From Silene conica (Eukaryota; Streptophyta; Magnoliopsida; Caryophyllales; Caryophyllaceae), in the NCBI GenBank assembly GCA_029255685.2, contig CM055312.2, positions 4,240,649 to 4,304,648 of the forward strand: a stretch of 64,000 bases of DNA, written 5' to 3'. The position numbers were made by a program, and so were the translations under genes. Position 1 is the stretch's first letter. The number at the start of each line of letters is the position of its first letter. The notes below the pieces were generated by a model. That model was not told the origin of the DNA and searched no databases. It was given only the letters and a program-made list of their open reading frames with translations. Of the stretch, positions 47,778 to 59,828 are shown in pieces.

Positions 47778-48672
47778 TTTTAGAATAAAACAGTCTCACG
47801 CCATGAGACGATCTATTTTTATAAAAATTTGCTCATTTAATACTAATAAATGATTTTCATTTTATTTAATGAGACCGTTTTCTGATGTAAGACGGTTTTA
47901 CACAAGAGTTACTGATATAATATTATATTGTAAGTGTAATAATTAGAGAAATTGTATTTGTGGGAAGATCAGTGGAAAAATAGACATAGATGGCATGTTT
48001 TTGGGAGAAAAACGCGGTTGTTAATTTGTTATAGTGGTAACCTAATATTTATGATAATAATCAATTTGTAGTTAGCATGGCTGTCTTTCACTTCATTTAT
48101 TTGATTTGTTGTGAATTTTCAGCACTAGAACAGTAGAACTCTCGAAGAAGTGTACATGTTACACTTCCAGCCGCAATGACTTGGGGCCTTGCCGCCTTGG
48201 GGGCATTTTATGATACCAACTTCTTTGTATTGTGTACGTATTACTCTAATTACGATATATAATAATGTACGTGAATTCAAGATCATCAACTACGGAACTG
48301 AAGCAAACAGCGTACTTTTTATACCCTAATTTTACATACTTAGAGTCGTCCGACTAATTATTGTATAGGATCGTTTCATTGTATAAGATGTTTTTTATAT
48401 TGCATATAAAATCACTTGTTTAGATGAATTTAGTATATAGTTTGTGTTCTCTCTAAACGTAGCAAAGGATTAAATTGTCTGTTTAGAAATTAATTACGGA
48501 GTACAAATTGAAATTACCCGTGATAATTTGGTAATCAGTAATTCAGTATACCGTACATGCAAGAGTACATTTGACCGGACTAATTGTGTGAGGATCGATT
48601 TTAGAGGGATTTTAAGTGCTTCCTTCATTTATATGATTTTAATACTTTGAGGGAGTAAAATCTTCAGGATAG
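47778..48672. other. AT-rich intergenic DNA
   Basis: No gene seen. GAGACGATCT and GTAAGACGGTTTTAC words at 47805-47912 look like scraps of a common plant MITE type. Otherwise nothing recognised up to the Athila-2 target site CTAAG (48673-48677). Confidence 0.5.
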
Positions 48673-48677
48673 CTAAG

Positions 48678-50105
48678 TGATAGTGTCAAATAGTGACGGG
48701 TCAATAGGTAATTTTTATCAAATCAAACATGCTTGATACCGGGTCATAGCGAGATTTTCATGTAATATGTCGGTTTACTCTTGTGCTTGTAATTGCGAGT
48801 TTTTGTATGTTTTGTTGGGAGCTTGAAGCAACTCTTTTTCTACCAAGGAGGAGAAGGATAACCAAGGGTACAAGTTCAAGGTCAAAAAGAAGCAAACTTG
48901 GGAAGACTTGAAGTATTAATGCAAATTGAAGAATTGAAGCAAAGGGAAGCAAGCTGCGAGGCACTGCGCAGCCTGCGCAAAAGGCGTGCGCAGCTGCGCC
49001 CGAGTGCGCAGGCAAGAAGACCAGTTGCGCAGCCTGCGCCCCCTGCGCATTTCTGTTTTACACGGGGCTTCTAATCCGTGTTTGGGCTTTTAAAAGACAA
49101 TTATCCTAGGGTTTTGTGCACCCATATATATACTCAATTTCAGAATGTTTTAAGACAACCCTCTTATCTTTAGAACAAGAACATTTTACTCTAAAATTAA
49201 GTTGTAATCTTTCCTTATTTTTCAAGCTTGTAATTATGCTTATGAGGAGCTAATCTCCTTTACTCTTGGTGTGATTCCGATCAAAGTCTCCGACTTTGAC
49301 TTTGTAAGACTCAATTAACCCTTTCTTATTATCTAATGTTGTTTCCTAAAGTTTATCTTTTACATTCTAAGTAATTATTTGTGTGGATTGATCTCCCTCG
49401 CATCTTAGTTGCTTAGTTTTCGCATATGTTAAGTAATCGGTTTAGTTTACTTGATGTTATTTGAAGCAAGCTTGTATGTATGTTGAGTTGGTTTAGATGA
49501 GACATATGTATGAGTAGGAAATTGCATAACTTTCTTTACTTTCATGGCTTAATGATTAGTAAGTTTAGTTTCTACATCACAACTTTTGGAATTAACGGAA
49601 TTACATACACGGTTTAGTTGTGTGGTTCGTTTTCATTAGATGTTGGTTAGGGATAGATAGTTTAAGGGGTTGTTAGAGTCGAGCAAGTCTTTGTCGGGTG
49701 ACTTTGTGACGGTTACACCAAGTTTTTCTCTCTTATTGATTGTTGCACATTTATTGTTTGTGTTATTGCCAAACCCAAATCATTTCTCATTTATTGCTCT
49801 TTATGAATGCTTTCCCAATCATTGAATCTTTGCATTTATGTTATCTCCTTGTTGTTCATTTATGTTAATATCCATAGTTTGTTGATAAGTCATTTATCTT
49901 TAGTCTCTAAGCATCATTAAGTTGTCTTTAAATCTTTGTTTAGTTGTGTGTAAGCAAGTTTTTAGTTATTTCCCTTCTCTTGGGTTCGACCCTTAACTTG
50001 CACTTTACTACTTTTATTTCGAGTATAGTCGAGTCTAGTTTAGGTTTTATAAATTTGTTTGGTAGGATAATTAGTGTATAACGACCGCTAGTTTCAATCG
50101 TATCA
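48678..50105 (+). repeat. Athila-2 5' LTR
   Basis: 1428 bp. A GCGCAG word cluster (48964-49050) lies upstream of a TATATATA box (about 49123-49131). Nearly identical to 59829-61266. Confidence 0.93.
48964..49050 (+). repeat. palindromic word cluster 1 (5' LTR)
   Basis: TGCGCAGCCTGCGCA, TGCGCAGCTGCGCC, TGCGCAGG and a further CAGCCTGCGCC in an AT-rich setting, followed by TTTCTGTTTTAC. Duplicated in the 3' LTR at 60114-60200. Confidence 0.85.
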
Positions 50106-50110
50106 AATTT

Positions 50111-50128
50111 TGGCGCCGTTGCCGGGGA
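50111..50128 (+). other. Athila-2 primer-binding site
   Basis: TGGCGCCGTTGCCGGGGA, the aspartate tRNA type usual for Athila elements, five bases after the LTR. Confidence 0.9.
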
Positions 50129-50281
50129 AGGGCAACATAGCTAAAGCTTGTTTGTGTTTTGTTGTTGTGTTGAACTTTTAGTTGTGTTTTCTTTATTGTT
50201 GTTAATGTTAGTCAAATTGGTTTATCTTTGTAAGTAAGTGGTAGTTCTAATTAGTCTTGTTTAGTGTGTAGTGTTTTGCTT

Positions 50282-53053
50282 ATGCCTAGGTCACAAGAAG
50301 GGGATACTAACTTTGAAAGTGAGGAAAGTGCGGCATATTCGTGGCTCTTCTCGAACCCCTTCTACAACCGTAACCATCAACCGGAGGAAGTAAGCCCACC
50401 TAGTAGCTACACATCCATTGAGAACTCACCCTCACCCATTGAAATAGACCCAATTGAAGTTGAATACCCAAGAATGGGGGATGACACGAGAACCATTAGG
50501 GAGCTTCGTGCTCGGAATTATGAGGAACAACCATCATGCATCACCTATCCACCAATGGGAGCCAACGGAAATTTTGAATTGAAGGGTTATTTCATCCACA
50601 ACCTTCCCAAGTTCTATGGCTTAGCGGGAAATGATCCAAACCGACATCTAGCGGAATTTCATATGATGTGCCAAGGCACCATTCCCACCGGAGTATCCGA
50701 GGATCAATTCAAGTTGCGGGCTTTTCCTTTTTCTCTTCATGATGGGGCAAAGGATTGGCTTTATTATTTACCTCCGGGCATCATAAGCACATGGACGGAT
50801 ATGAAGGCGGCCTTCTTAGAGAAATACTACCCGGATTCCCGCCACAACCATGCCAAGAAGGCGATCACATCTATTGAGCAAGGGAGTGGGGAGACTATGT
50901 ATGAGTACCGGGAGAGGTTTAAGAAGCTTGTAGCTCAATGCCCATACCATGGTTTGAGTGGAGATGACTTACTTATTCATTTCTATGATGGTTTAAATGA
51001 GCAAGACCAACGGATGGTCAATTCCACCACCGGTGGAGGCTTGGAAAATTACTCGGTGGTGGAGGCTAATGAGCTCATTGAGAGGCTCGCCGCTAGTACA
51101 AGGATGCATGGGAGGTCCCGTCAAGCTACAAAGAATACTTCCGCCATGGGAGCCTCTTCTTCTTCATCAAATGCAAAACTTGAGAAAAGTGTGGAAGAAC
51201 TCAAGCTCCTTGTAACCAACATGTTGGGTGGTTCACAAGGAGATAGTGGAACCCAAGGTGTCCAAAGTGAATGTTCATTTTGCCAAGGTCCTCACCCGGT
51301 AGAGGTTTGTCCTATCATGCAAGTGGAGGACGTCGGGGTTGAGAATGTAAGTGCCATAGGGCAAGGACACTACAACTCGAGGAACCCTTCCGGTGGTGGG
51401 TACTACAAGTATGACCCAAGTGGAGCCACTTACAACATAGGCACACGTGACCACCCGCACTTTAGTTGGGGAGGAGATAAATCAAAGAGCTTTGTGAATG
51501 GGCAATTCAATCACTTGAGGGATCAAGGACCCAACCATCAAGGACCCAACCATCAAGGACCCAACCAACAAGGAGGAAACCAACAAGGAGGAAACTTTCA
51601 ACGAAACACCAATTTCCAAAGGCCACCCAACGGTGGAAATCAAGGAAATACCTCACAAAAACCAAATGAAGAGGATATGTCAATGAAAGAGATGCTCAAG
51701 GCTCTCTTGAAGGGACAAGCGGAGTCCGACAAGAGGTCGGCCAATGAGAAAACAATTAATGATGCTAGGTTTACAAACCTTGAGAATCAAATGGGGCAAA
51801 TCTCCGAAGAAATGGCAAAGAACAACCAAAGGAGCTCCTCTTCCATTCCTTCTAGTACTCTTCCTCCTCCTCGACAAAATTCAAGTGCCATGACTTTGAG
51901 GAAGGGGAGGACTCTAGACACACCTCCCATGAAGACAAAAGCTAGGCCCAAGGATTGGGTGCTTGAAGAAATTGAAGTGGAGGAGGAGGAGCTAGAGGTT
52001 ACTCCGAGAGCTGAGATATCTTCAAAAGGAAAGGAAAAGGAGGTGGACAACAACACTCCACCACCCAATGAGGCAAGCAAGGAACCACGGAAGAAATCAA
52101 AGGATACCTTGGAAGATCTTCCGAAGCACCTTGAAATGGAGGTACCTTTTCCAAGTGCCCTCACAAATCCTAAAAGGATTGATAAAGATTCCGATCTTTA
52201 TGAAACTTTTAGGAATTGTGAGGTCAATATCCCCCTTTTCACAACTATAAAGTCCGTCCCTAGGTATGCAAAGTTCCTCAAGGAACTTTGCACCCCTAAA
52301 CGGAAACCAAGGAAGGGAGTCGAGAGAGTCACGGTGAGTGGGCATGTTTCGGCGATTTTTAAAAAGAATCTTCCCGAAAAATGTAATGATTCGGGCATGC
52401 TCACTATCCCGTGCTCCATCAAAGGTGAGTCTTTTGCTAGGGCTATGCTAGATTCGGGTTCTTCAATCAATGTGATGCCTTACTCAGTTTATGAAACTTT
52501 AGAATTACCCCCGTTGTCTAGGTCAAACGTGGTTATCCAATTAGCGGACCGGTCAATCATTCAACCCAAAGGCTTTATAGAGGATGTCCTAGTAGAGGTG
52601 GACAAGTTCATGTTTCCGGCCGACTTCTATGTTTTAGACATGGAGCCGGATTCCAAGGCTACACCCCTTTTGTTAGGAAGACCTTTCATGAGAACTTCTA
52701 AGACCAAACTTGACATGTATGATGGCAACTTAACAATGGAATTTGAGGGGAACATCATAAAGTACAATGTGTATGAGTCTATGAAGAGAACCGATGATTT
52801 GAGTTTTTGTTACTTTTTGAATGTCATTGAGCCATTGGCAAATCAAGTTTATAACCTTTGTCATAGGAGCCCTCTTGAAGTGGCCCTCACTAACGATGTG
52901 GAGAAAGAAGGGTTGCGGTTTTTGTTGTCTAATGATGTGCAGGAAACCATCAAAGCATTGGAGAATGAAGAGCCCTTGGAAGAAACCAAAGAAGGAGAGG
53001 AAATGAAAGAAATGGAAAGTGAGAATGCGAGCCAAGGCGCAGGCTGCGCATAG
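50282..53053 (+). CDS. Athila-2 gag-protease
   Basis: ATG at 50282 (MPRSQEGD) is preferred over the in-frame ATG 18 bp upstream because Athila gag proteins usually start this way. Order: acidic N-terminus; Retrotrans_gag core around residues 110-270 ([49 protein letters not shown]); short coiled region; zinc-knuckle-like [13 protein letters not shown]; a GPNHQ/GGNQQ tandem stretch; Lys/Glu-rich linker; aspartic protease with [15 protein letters not shown] and [11 protein letters not shown]. Family role: particle assembly and polyprotein cleavage. The stop codon lies inside word cluster 2. Fossil mobile-element gene, looks whole. Confidence 0.9.
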   Translation: MPRSQEGDTNFESEESAAYSWLFSNPFYNRNHQPEEVSPPSSYTSIENSPSPIEIDPIEVEYPRMGDDTRTIRELRARNYEEQPSCITYPPMGANGNFELKGYFIHNLPKFYGLAGNDPNRHLAEFHMMCQGTIPTGVSEDQFKLRAFPFSLHDGAKDWLYYLPPGIISTWTDMKAAFLEKYYPDSRHNHAKKAITSIEQGSGETMYEYRERFKKLVAQCPYHGLSGDDLLIHFYDGLNEQDQRMVNSTTGGGLENYSVVEANELIERLAASTRMHGRSRQATKNTSAMGASSSSSNAKLEKSVEELKLLVTNMLGGSQGDSGTQGVQSECSFCQGPHPVEVCPIMQVEDVGVENVSAIGQGHYNSRNPSGGGYYKYDPSGATYNIGTRDHPHFSWGGDKSKSFVNGQFNHLRDQGPNHQGPNHQGPNQQGGNQQGGNFQRNTNFQRPPNGGNQGNTSQKPNEEDMSMKEMLKALLKGQAESDKRSANEKTINDARFTNLENQMGQISEEMAKNNQRSSSSIPSSTLPPPRQNSSAMTLRKGRTLDTPPMKTKARPKDWVLEEIEVEEEELEVTPRAEISSKGKEKEVDNNTPPPNEASKEPRKKSKDTLEDLPKHLEMEVPFPSALTNPKRIDKDSDLYETFRNCEVNIPLFTTIKSVPRYAKFLKELCTPKRKPRKGVERVTVSGHVSAIFKKNLPEKCNDSGMLTIPCSIKGESFARAMLDSGSSINVMPYSVYETLELPPLSRSNVVIQLADRSIIQPKGFIEDVLVEVDKFMFPADFYVLDMEPDSKATPLLLGRPFMRTSKTKLDMYDGNLTMEFEGNIIKYNVYESMKRTDDLSFCYFLNVIEPLANQVYNLCHRSPLEVALTNDVEKEGLRFLLSNDVQETIKALENEEPLEETKEGEEMKEMESENASQGAGCA

Positions 53054-53207
53054 GAGGTGCGCAGCTGCGCAGGAATGACAAGGGGGAATTACAAATTAAA
53101 AGAAAAGAAGGAGAAAACTGCGACCAGGGGCGCAGCCTGCGCAGAATACGGGCGCAGCTGCGCAAGTCAGGCGCAGCCTGCGCATACCCCAAGCGCAGCC
53201 TGCGCAG
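53037..53207 (+). repeat. palindromic word cluster 2 (gag-pol junction)
   Basis: Six GCGCAG-(C or CC or G)-TGCGCA style words between the end of gag and the pol ATG. Order and spacing parallel cluster 3. Followed by CCCTGTTTTTCTACTACTCC. Confidence 0.85.
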
Positions 53208-53262
53208 TTCCCAGCCCTGTTTTTCTACTACTCCTTACCCATTCCAAAACAAATTCCTTCCG

Positions 53263-56226
53263 TTGGAGGCCTCCCTTGAAAGACCACTACCCTCTACTAT
53301 AAAACCACCCACCCCTAATCTCAAACAACTTCCCGATCACTTGAAATACATTTTTCTTGGTGAAAAAAGCACCCTACCCCTCATAATTTCAAACAAACTT
53401 GAGGGAGACCAAGAGGAGAGATTGGTGGAGGTTTTGCAAAAGTTTAAAGGCGCTTTTGGGTGGAGTATTGCGGATCTTAAAGGGATAAGTCCAAGCATTT
53501 GCATGCACAAAATTCGGTTGGAAGGAGAAGCAAAGCCGGTTCGACAACCACAAAGAAGATTAAATCCTCCAATGATGGAGGTGGTGAAAGAGGAGATTAT
53601 CAAGCTTCTCCAAATGGGGATCATCTATCCCATTAGCGATTCCCAATGGGTAAGCCCTACTCAATGTGTACCAAAAAAGGGAGGGGTGACGGTAATCGAA
53701 GGCAAAGAAGGAGCCTTAATCCCCACTCGGATTCAAACCGGGTGGAGAGATTGCATCGATTATCGCCGCCTCAATGCCGTGACTTTCAAAGACCATTACC
53801 CCTTGCCCTTTCTAGATCAAATGCTAGAAAGGTTGGGGGGAAGAGAGTTTTATTGTTTTTTGGATGGTTACTCCGGATACTTTCAAATTCCAATTAAGCC
53901 GGAGGACCAATCAAAGACAACATTCACGTGTCCCTTCGGAACATATGCATACCGAAGGATGCCCTTCGGGCTATGCAATGCTCCGGGTACTTTTCAACGA
54001 TGCATGATGAGTCTATTCTCGGACCTTGTGGAAAGAGTCTTAGAGGTTTTCATGGATGATTTCACCGTCCATGGAGACAACTTTGACGCATGTTTGGACC
54101 ACCTAACTATGGTCCTAACACGATGCACGGAGTCACACCTTGTGTTGAACTCCGAAAAATGTCACTTTATGGTTAAAAGCGGCATCGTGTTGGGACACAT
54201 AGTATCGAAAAGAGGGATTGAGGTGGATGTGGCAAAGGTGGAAGTAATAAAAACCTTGCCATATCCCACTAATACTCGAGATGTGAGGTCGTTCCTAGGA
54301 CATGCGGGTTTTTACCGGAGGTTCATAAAAGATTTTTCAAAGATTGCTTACCCCTTGTGCAAGCTCTTGCACAAGGATGTGGAGTTTGTTTTCGATGATG
54401 CTTGTAGATTGGCTTTTGATACCTTGAAGGAAAGGTTGGTGACGGCGCCCATTATTCAATCTCCAAGATGGGACCTCCCTTTTGAAATTATGACGGATGC
54501 TAGCGACTATGCTCTTGGCGCAATTCTAGGCCAAAGAGAAGGAAAGGTGGCACATGTAATCCAATATGCCTCTTCGCTTTTGAATGATGCTCAAAGGAAC
54601 TACACCACCACGGAGAAGGAATTCTTGGCGGTGGTGTATGCTATTGAAAAGTTCCGGTCATATCTTTTGGGAGCAAAAGTCGTCATTTTCACCGACCATA
54701 AGGCCATTAGACAACTTGTTGATAAGAAGGATACAAAGGCAAGGTTAATGAGATGGGTGCTTTTGTTAAGTGAATTTGATATTGAGATCAAAGACAAGGA
54801 AGGAAGTGCAAATGTGGTGGCCGACCATTTGAGTAGGCTCCACATTAATGAAGATGTGGCAAAGAAAATGGGAGTGGTCGATGGAAGTCTACCACATGAG
54901 TCACTTTATGGATTGAGAGTGATTGAACCATGGTATGCAAACCTCGTAAATTATATCGTAACCAAAAAGCTTCCAACCACTTTGTCCTCAAGTCAAAGAG
55001 ATAAGATCAAGAAAAATGCCCGATATTTCATTTGGGATGATCCGTACTTGTGGAAGATGTGTCAAGATAATATCGTTCGCCGTTGTATCCCGGATGTAGA
55101 AGTGCCCTCAATTCTTCGGCATTGCCACGAATATGCTTGTGGAGGACACTTTGGTCCGCAAAGGACCGCCCGGAAAATCTTGGAATGTGGTTTCTATTGG
55201 CCAAGTATTTTTCGGGATGCCCAAGCTTATGTGAAGTCTTGCGATCGTTGCCAAAGGTGCGGGAATATTTCCCGACGGAATGAGATGCCCCAACAACCTA
55301 TCCTCTTTTGCGAGATTTTCGATGTGTGGGGTATAGATTTCATGGGACCATTCCCGAATTCAAGTGGGTACATCTACATCTTACTTGCGGTTGACTACGT
55401 GTCCAAATGGGTGGAAGCGATCCCCACAAGGGTAGATGATGCGAAAACCGTTTCTAGCTTCATCCAAAGTTTCATCTTTTCAAGATTCGGATATCCTAGG
55501 GCAATCATAAGTGATCGGGGCACACATTTTTGCAACCGAATCATTCAAGGCTTATTGAAGAAGTATGGAGTCATCCACAAGATCTCCACCGCTTACCATC
55601 CTCAAACCAATGGACAAGCGGAAGTTTCCAATCGCGAAATCAAAGGAATCCTTGAGAAAACGGTGAACCCGGACCGGAAGGATTGGAGTAAAAGGTTGGA
55701 TGATGCCTTGTGGGCATACCGCACGGCCTACAAAACTCCAATTGGCATGTCCCCATATCGCCTCATTTATGGAAAGACATGTCACTTGCCGGTTGAAGTG
55801 GAACACAAGGCCTATTGGGCGATAAAATCATTCAACCAAAGCATTGATGAGGCGGGGTTGCACCGTAAATTGCAAATTCAAGAGATGGAGGAGCTCCGGT
55901 TGGATTCCTATGATAACGCGGCCCTCTACAAGGAAAAGACAAGAGTGTGGCATGACAAGATGATTGCCCGAAGAAGTTTCAAAGAAAATGACAAGGTTCT
56001 TGTATTCCAAAATAGATTTAAGCTCTTTGCGGGCAAGTTGCGATCCCGATGGTTTGGTCCTTATGTGGTGAAGAAGGTGCATCCTCATGGAGCGGTGGAT
56101 GTGGAGGATCCTAACTCGGGGAGATTGATCAAGGTGAATGGACAACGCATTAAGGCTTACCATGAGGGAATACAAGACCTAGGAGGGGAAGAAGTTCATT
56201 TGGAAGATCCCGTCTATGGAAGTTGA
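53263..56226 (+). CDS. Athila-2 pol: RT, RNase H, integrase
   Basis: 987 codons in a different frame from gag and 209 bp beyond its stop. RT motifs: [56 protein letters not shown]. RNase [47 protein letters not shown]. Integrase: zinc finger [12 protein letters not shown]...CDRCQRCGN, core [45 protein letters not shown], and a basic C-terminus ([18 protein letters not shown]). How pol is expressed from a separate frame is not visible. Fossil, looks whole. Confidence 0.92.
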   Translation: MEASLERPLPSTIKPPTPNLKQLPDHLKYIFLGEKSTLPLIISNKLEGDQEERLVEVLQKFKGAFGWSIADLKGISPSICMHKIRLEGEAKPVRQPQRRLNPPMMEVVKEEIIKLLQMGIIYPISDSQWVSPTQCVPKKGGVTVIEGKEGALIPTRIQTGWRDCIDYRRLNAVTFKDHYPLPFLDQMLERLGGREFYCFLDGYSGYFQIPIKPEDQSKTTFTCPFGTYAYRRMPFGLCNAPGTFQRCMMSLFSDLVERVLEVFMDDFTVHGDNFDACLDHLTMVLTRCTESHLVLNSEKCHFMVKSGIVLGHIVSKRGIEVDVAKVEVIKTLPYPTNTRDVRSFLGHAGFYRRFIKDFSKIAYPLCKLLHKDVEFVFDDACRLAFDTLKERLVTAPIIQSPRWDLPFEIMTDASDYALGAILGQREGKVAHVIQYASSLLNDAQRNYTTTEKEFLAVVYAIEKFRSYLLGAKVVIFTDHKAIRQLVDKKDTKARLMRWVLLLSEFDIEIKDKEGSANVVADHLSRLHINEDVAKKMGVVDGSLPHESLYGLRVIEPWYANLVNYIVTKKLPTTLSSSQRDKIKKNARYFIWDDPYLWKMCQDNIVRRCIPDVEVPSILRHCHEYACGGHFGPQRTARKILECGFYWPSIFRDAQAYVKSCDRCQRCGNISRRNEMPQQPILFCEIFDVWGIDFMGPFPNSSGYIYILLAVDYVSKWVEAIPTRVDDAKTVSSFIQSFIFSRFGYPRAIISDRGTHFCNRIIQGLLKKYGVIHKISTAYHPQTNGQAEVSNREIKGILEKTVNPDRKDWSKRLDDALWAYRTAYKTPIGMSPYRLIYGKTCHLPVEVEHKAYWAIKSFNQSIDEAGLHRKLQIQEMEELRLDSYDNAALYKEKTRVWHDKMIARRSFKENDKVLVFQNRFKLFAGKLRSRWFGPYVVKKVHPHGAVDVEDPNSGRLIKVNGQRIKAYHEGIQDLGGEEVHLEDPVYGS

Positions 56227-56553
56227 CAACCAAGAAGCATCAAGTCGAGCCATCGACATTAAATAACGGCAAAGTTTGTAAATATTCTATCCTTATTTAT
56301 TTGCTTTCTTAGACTAGTTTTAATTTCATGTCATAGTCTTTAATTGTTTCTTTTAGTCTCAACAATCTATTTGCTTTGAAATTCAAGTACTCTTGAGGTT
56401 TGTTGAATGGTGTAGTGATTCGTTTAAGACTTTGGAGGAGGCGTGCTCGAGAATAGGTGAAGGTCGAGTCGGAAAAGGGAAACGAGTTAGGTGAAAGGTT
56501 GGCTAAGTAAGAAGAAGAGTAAAAAGAATTGAGAAGAAAGAATGGCGAGGCAA

Positions 56554-56729
56554 AGCGCAGGTTGCGCGAAAACTGGCGCAGCTGCGCAGGAATTTCAAAA
56601 GAAAAAAAAAAGAGTGAAGTTGTCGAGCTGAGGCGCAGCCTGCGCAATCTCAAAGCGCAGCTGCGCATACCCAGCGCAGGTCTTTACAAATGTTGCGCAG
56701 CCTGCGCGACCTGCGCAATTTCAGAATCC
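56554..56729 (+). repeat. palindromic word cluster 3 (before third ORF)
   Basis: GCGCAGGTTGCGCG, GCGCAGCTGCGCAGG, GCGCAGCCTGCGCA, GCGCAGCTGCGCA and GCGCAGCCTGCGCG in the same order as cluster 2, followed by GGTTTTCTTCTATC. The rest of 56227-57321 is non-coding leader-like DNA. Confidence 0.82.
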
Positions 56730-57321
56730 GGTTTTCTTCTATCTTTTTATCTTCATTCTTATCACCATAATCTTATACCTCTTGTTTTCATCGACACACC
56801 AAACACCAAAATCCTTCTCAAAATCTCCTCACAAACACTTCATCCTTCTTCAATAATCACTCCCACCATCAACAAACTCAAAATCCTTTCACTCAAATCC
56901 TTCACAAGACCCTTTCCCACCATCAAACAACCACTTTATAACATCCAAATTTCTGCAAAACCCCTATTTCAACCAAAAACCCTAGATTTTTCCGGGTTAT
57001 TTTCAAGATTTGCAAAAGTTTTGAAGGGTGCATAGGAGGTTTCACTTGTTCTCATTCCATTTCAACAAGCATTGAGGAATTCGGGACGGTATAAACTTTC
57101 TCACTTTTCTCTTGTGATTTAATCTAGTGAACTCTTTTGTTAGTTGATTTAGATTATTCCTTGTTGATTGTGGTTGAGGATTGTTGTGGAAAATTTCTGT
57201 TAGGGAAGGAACAAATTGACAAACACCATCCTAGAACTTGTTTTATCACTAGTGCCTTGAAGGTGTTTGTTGAATTGTCCCTTAGAAAAATTCTTTCAAA
57301 ATTTGGTTTGTTTCAAGTTGG

Positions 57322-59022
57322 TTGATTTATATCACAAGGACTACTTTCAAGATGATTTTCGGTATTGGGAAATCTAAGGGAAAGGGTAAGCAAGGAGAGT
57401 CATCCAATGCTCCACCACCCCCACCCGAGCCTTTTAAGGGAAATGAGGGAATGAATGCCACATACAAAAATCACTTCAAAAATCTAGACAACAAACCACT
57501 TCACATCTCAAAATTCCTTCACCCAAGTACTTTGACCGATATGGGGATTTTTGATCAAACCTTGGCATTTCTTACCAAGGTGGGGCTTGAGAGATACATG
57601 AACCTCCAATGTAACACCTACCCCGCGTACACCTTGGAGTTCCTAGCTACCCTTAGTCTTGAGGAAGTGAGGGGGATTGAGACGGTGAGTTTTCGGTTGA
57701 ACAAAGTGTGGCATTCAATTTCCTTTGAGACGGTGAGGGAAATCTTACGAATAACCCAACCTCCTTCCCCCATCAACCCACCCGCCGGAAAGCTAAATGA
57801 AATGTGGTGTGGGATCACGGGAAAAACCCACCAAACCAACAATGATAAAATTTCCGCTATCACCAACCTACCCCTACGGATTCTTGCTAGGATGATAGCC
57901 TCATTCTTTTTCTCAATGGGGGAGCCAACAAAGGTAAATGATAGCGTGAGAGAGTGCTTGTGGGCTATGCTACCCGAAGGAGGAGGAGTGCCGGATTGGG
58001 CGCGTTTGTTTGTTAAAAATGGGATCAAGCATAAGGGAAAAAAAGGGAGCATCAATTGTGGGGGACTAATCACCCTTTTCGTCCGCCATTTTGTGGACAT
58101 AATTCCCGAGGACCAACCGCAATTATTCGGGACAAATCTCTACAATGAAGCGGGTCTTGTGGAAACCCACATGATCCAAGCATTAGACACGGTTCCGTGG
58201 AGTTGTGTTTGGTTGGGAGAGGGCGGTGTTTCTTACATGAGGCTTCCTAGTGATGATCCCCTTCCTAGTGGCTTCTTGGCGCGGGATTTCTTTTGCCCCG
58301 GTGAGGGAGATGTTGCCGGAGTCCCGCAACAAAGGGTTAGGAAGAGAAGAGCCGTGGAGTCAAGCTCCAACCCCCAAGTTGTGGAAGAGAGGGGGCGTGA
58401 GTCTTTTGAGCAAGGTTTTCATGATACTCCTATGGCCGATGCAAGTGGTGATTACAACCCGATTGCTCCTTGGGAGCAACGCCTTTTTGCTTACTTTGAC
58501 TCCACCAAGAGTACTTTGGAGGCAATTGGTGGAAGGGTAGAGAGTGCCCACACTTGGCAAGGGGAGGTAAACACATGGCGCTCCACGGTAGATGAGAGGG
58601 CCCGGTTGCATGAGGAGGCCGAGAGGGCCCAATTAAAGTTGATGGAAGATATGCAAAGGAGGCAAGAGGAGGACCGGTTGTGGAGAGAACAACAAAATCA
58701 ATACCGGGAGGAAGAATTAAAGAGATGGCATGACCAAGAAACTTGGAGGAACTCTATGAGCCATCATTTTGAGGTGCAAAACCATCGGCATCAAGAGTAC
58801 CTCAATGATTCTTACGAGGATTCCCGCCTCCAAGAGGACTCTCTTGGCATCATTCGGGGCCTTTTTGGGATGCAACTTAACCCAAGTGCCCCTCCTCTTG
58901 TGGATCAAACGTTTGTTGATGATACTTACAACCGGGCTCAACAAGAGAGAAGAAGAAGAGAAGAAAGAAGGAAAAACCGAGGCACCTATGAAAAAGGAGG
59001 TTCCTCGGGTTCTCATGAGTGA
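57322..59022 (+). CDS. Athila-2 third ORF (env-like position)
   Basis: Up to 566 codons; a later ATG at 57352 (MIFGIGKSKGKGKQ) is the likelier start. The core at residues 40-310 resembles the Athila ORF family (HISKFLHPSTLTDMGIFDQ, FLTKVGLERYMNLQC, VSFRLNKVWHSISFETVREI). A basic RVRKRR stretch lies near 338, followed by a Glu/Arg/Gln-rich coiled-coil-like region (about 405-480) and a basic tail (RRRREERRKNRG). No signal peptide or clear membrane segment is evident, so envelope function is doubtful. Position after pol is why such ORFs are called env-like. Fossil, looks whole. Confidence 0.78.
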   Translation: MIYITRTTFKMIFGIGKSKGKGKQGESSNAPPPPPEPFKGNEGMNATYKNHFKNLDNKPLHISKFLHPSTLTDMGIFDQTLAFLTKVGLERYMNLQCNTYPAYTLEFLATLSLEEVRGIETVSFRLNKVWHSISFETVREILRITQPPSPINPPAGKLNEMWCGITGKTHQTNNDKISAITNLPLRILARMIASFFFSMGEPTKVNDSVRECLWAMLPEGGGVPDWARLFVKNGIKHKGKKGSINCGGLITLFVRHFVDIIPEDQPQLFGTNLYNEAGLVETHMIQALDTVPWSCVWLGEGGVSYMRLPSDDPLPSGFLARDFFCPGEGDVAGVPQQRVRKRRAVESSSNPQVVEERGRESFEQGFHDTPMADASGDYNPIAPWEQRLFAYFDSTKSTLEAIGGRVESAHTWQGEVNTWRSTVDERARLHEEAERAQLKLMEDMQRRQEEDRLWREQQNQYREEELKRWHDQETWRNSMSHHFEVQNHRHQEYLNDSYEDSRLQEDSLGIIRGLFGMQLNPSAPPLVDQTFVDDTYNRAQQERRRREERRKNRGTYEKGGSSGSHE

Positions 59023-59160
59023 GCAAGGCTAGTAGCTACTTCCTTCACATTGAGAACAATGTGAAATGTAAGTGTGGGGGAGGTAGATAGCCTTGTTGTT
59101 ACCAAATTGATGTATTTTTGTTTTTCAAAGCAAATTTCCTTGTAATTTTCATTATTGTTT

Positions 59161-59193
<33 letters not shown>

Positions 59194-59248
59194 GAAAAAA
59201 AAAAAAAAAAAAAAAAGAAGAAAGAGAAAAAAAAAAGGGAAAAAAAAA
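59161..59248 (+). repeat. A-rich tract after the third ORF
   Basis: Runs of about 31 and 23 A separated by CG-like interruptions, then GAAAAA repeats. Downstream DNA to 59828 is non-coding and has two purine tracts: GTAAGTGTGGGGGAGG (about 59067) and AAGTGTGGGGGTATT (59814-59828) adjoining the LTR. Confidence 0.85.
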
Positions 59249-59828
59249 TGGAAAAGGATCAAAACAAAAATGGAGGGATAAGAAGGGAGCGATAAGGAGG
59301 GTTTTGGAAGGAGGTTAGAAATAGGTTTAATTTCTTTTTGTGTCACAAATTTTGTTTTTAAATCGGTGGTTTTCACTTGTGATACTTGGCTTGTCAATGT
59401 TTAGGTGTTTGGGGGCAACCAAGTATCATGGTTTACATCTTATGGAGTGATAAGGGGTGTTATAAGTGGGAATTTAGTTGATCTTGATGGAGGTTGAGGC
59501 CACCTCACTATCACCTCGGGATGAGGTGAAGGTGGTCATTTCTTGATAGGGAGTTATAAGAAGGGTGGAAGTGTTGATGAGTCGGAGTCGGAGGTTAGTT
59601 GTGTTTTGTGTAGAGGGAGTTATAAGGAGGGCGAGTGAGGGAAGAGTGTTTGTTAAACATTTGAGTCTAGTTTCTTTTTTCTTTTAATCGGTGGTTTGTG
59701 TCGAGGGAGGCATAAGAAGGGTGTTGTAAGGGAAGAGAGATCATTGCACCTACACTACATTGTTGACTTTCGAAAGGCTTGTTTCGAGTTTTGCTCGGGA
59801 CTAGCAAAAGTCCAAGTGTGGGGGTATT

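Noticed and set aside
49976-50000. TTGGGTTCGACCC as a tRNA T-arm (also in the 3' LTR at ~61140)
   Set aside because: No tRNA cloverleaf surrounds it; it is part of the Athila-2 LTR.
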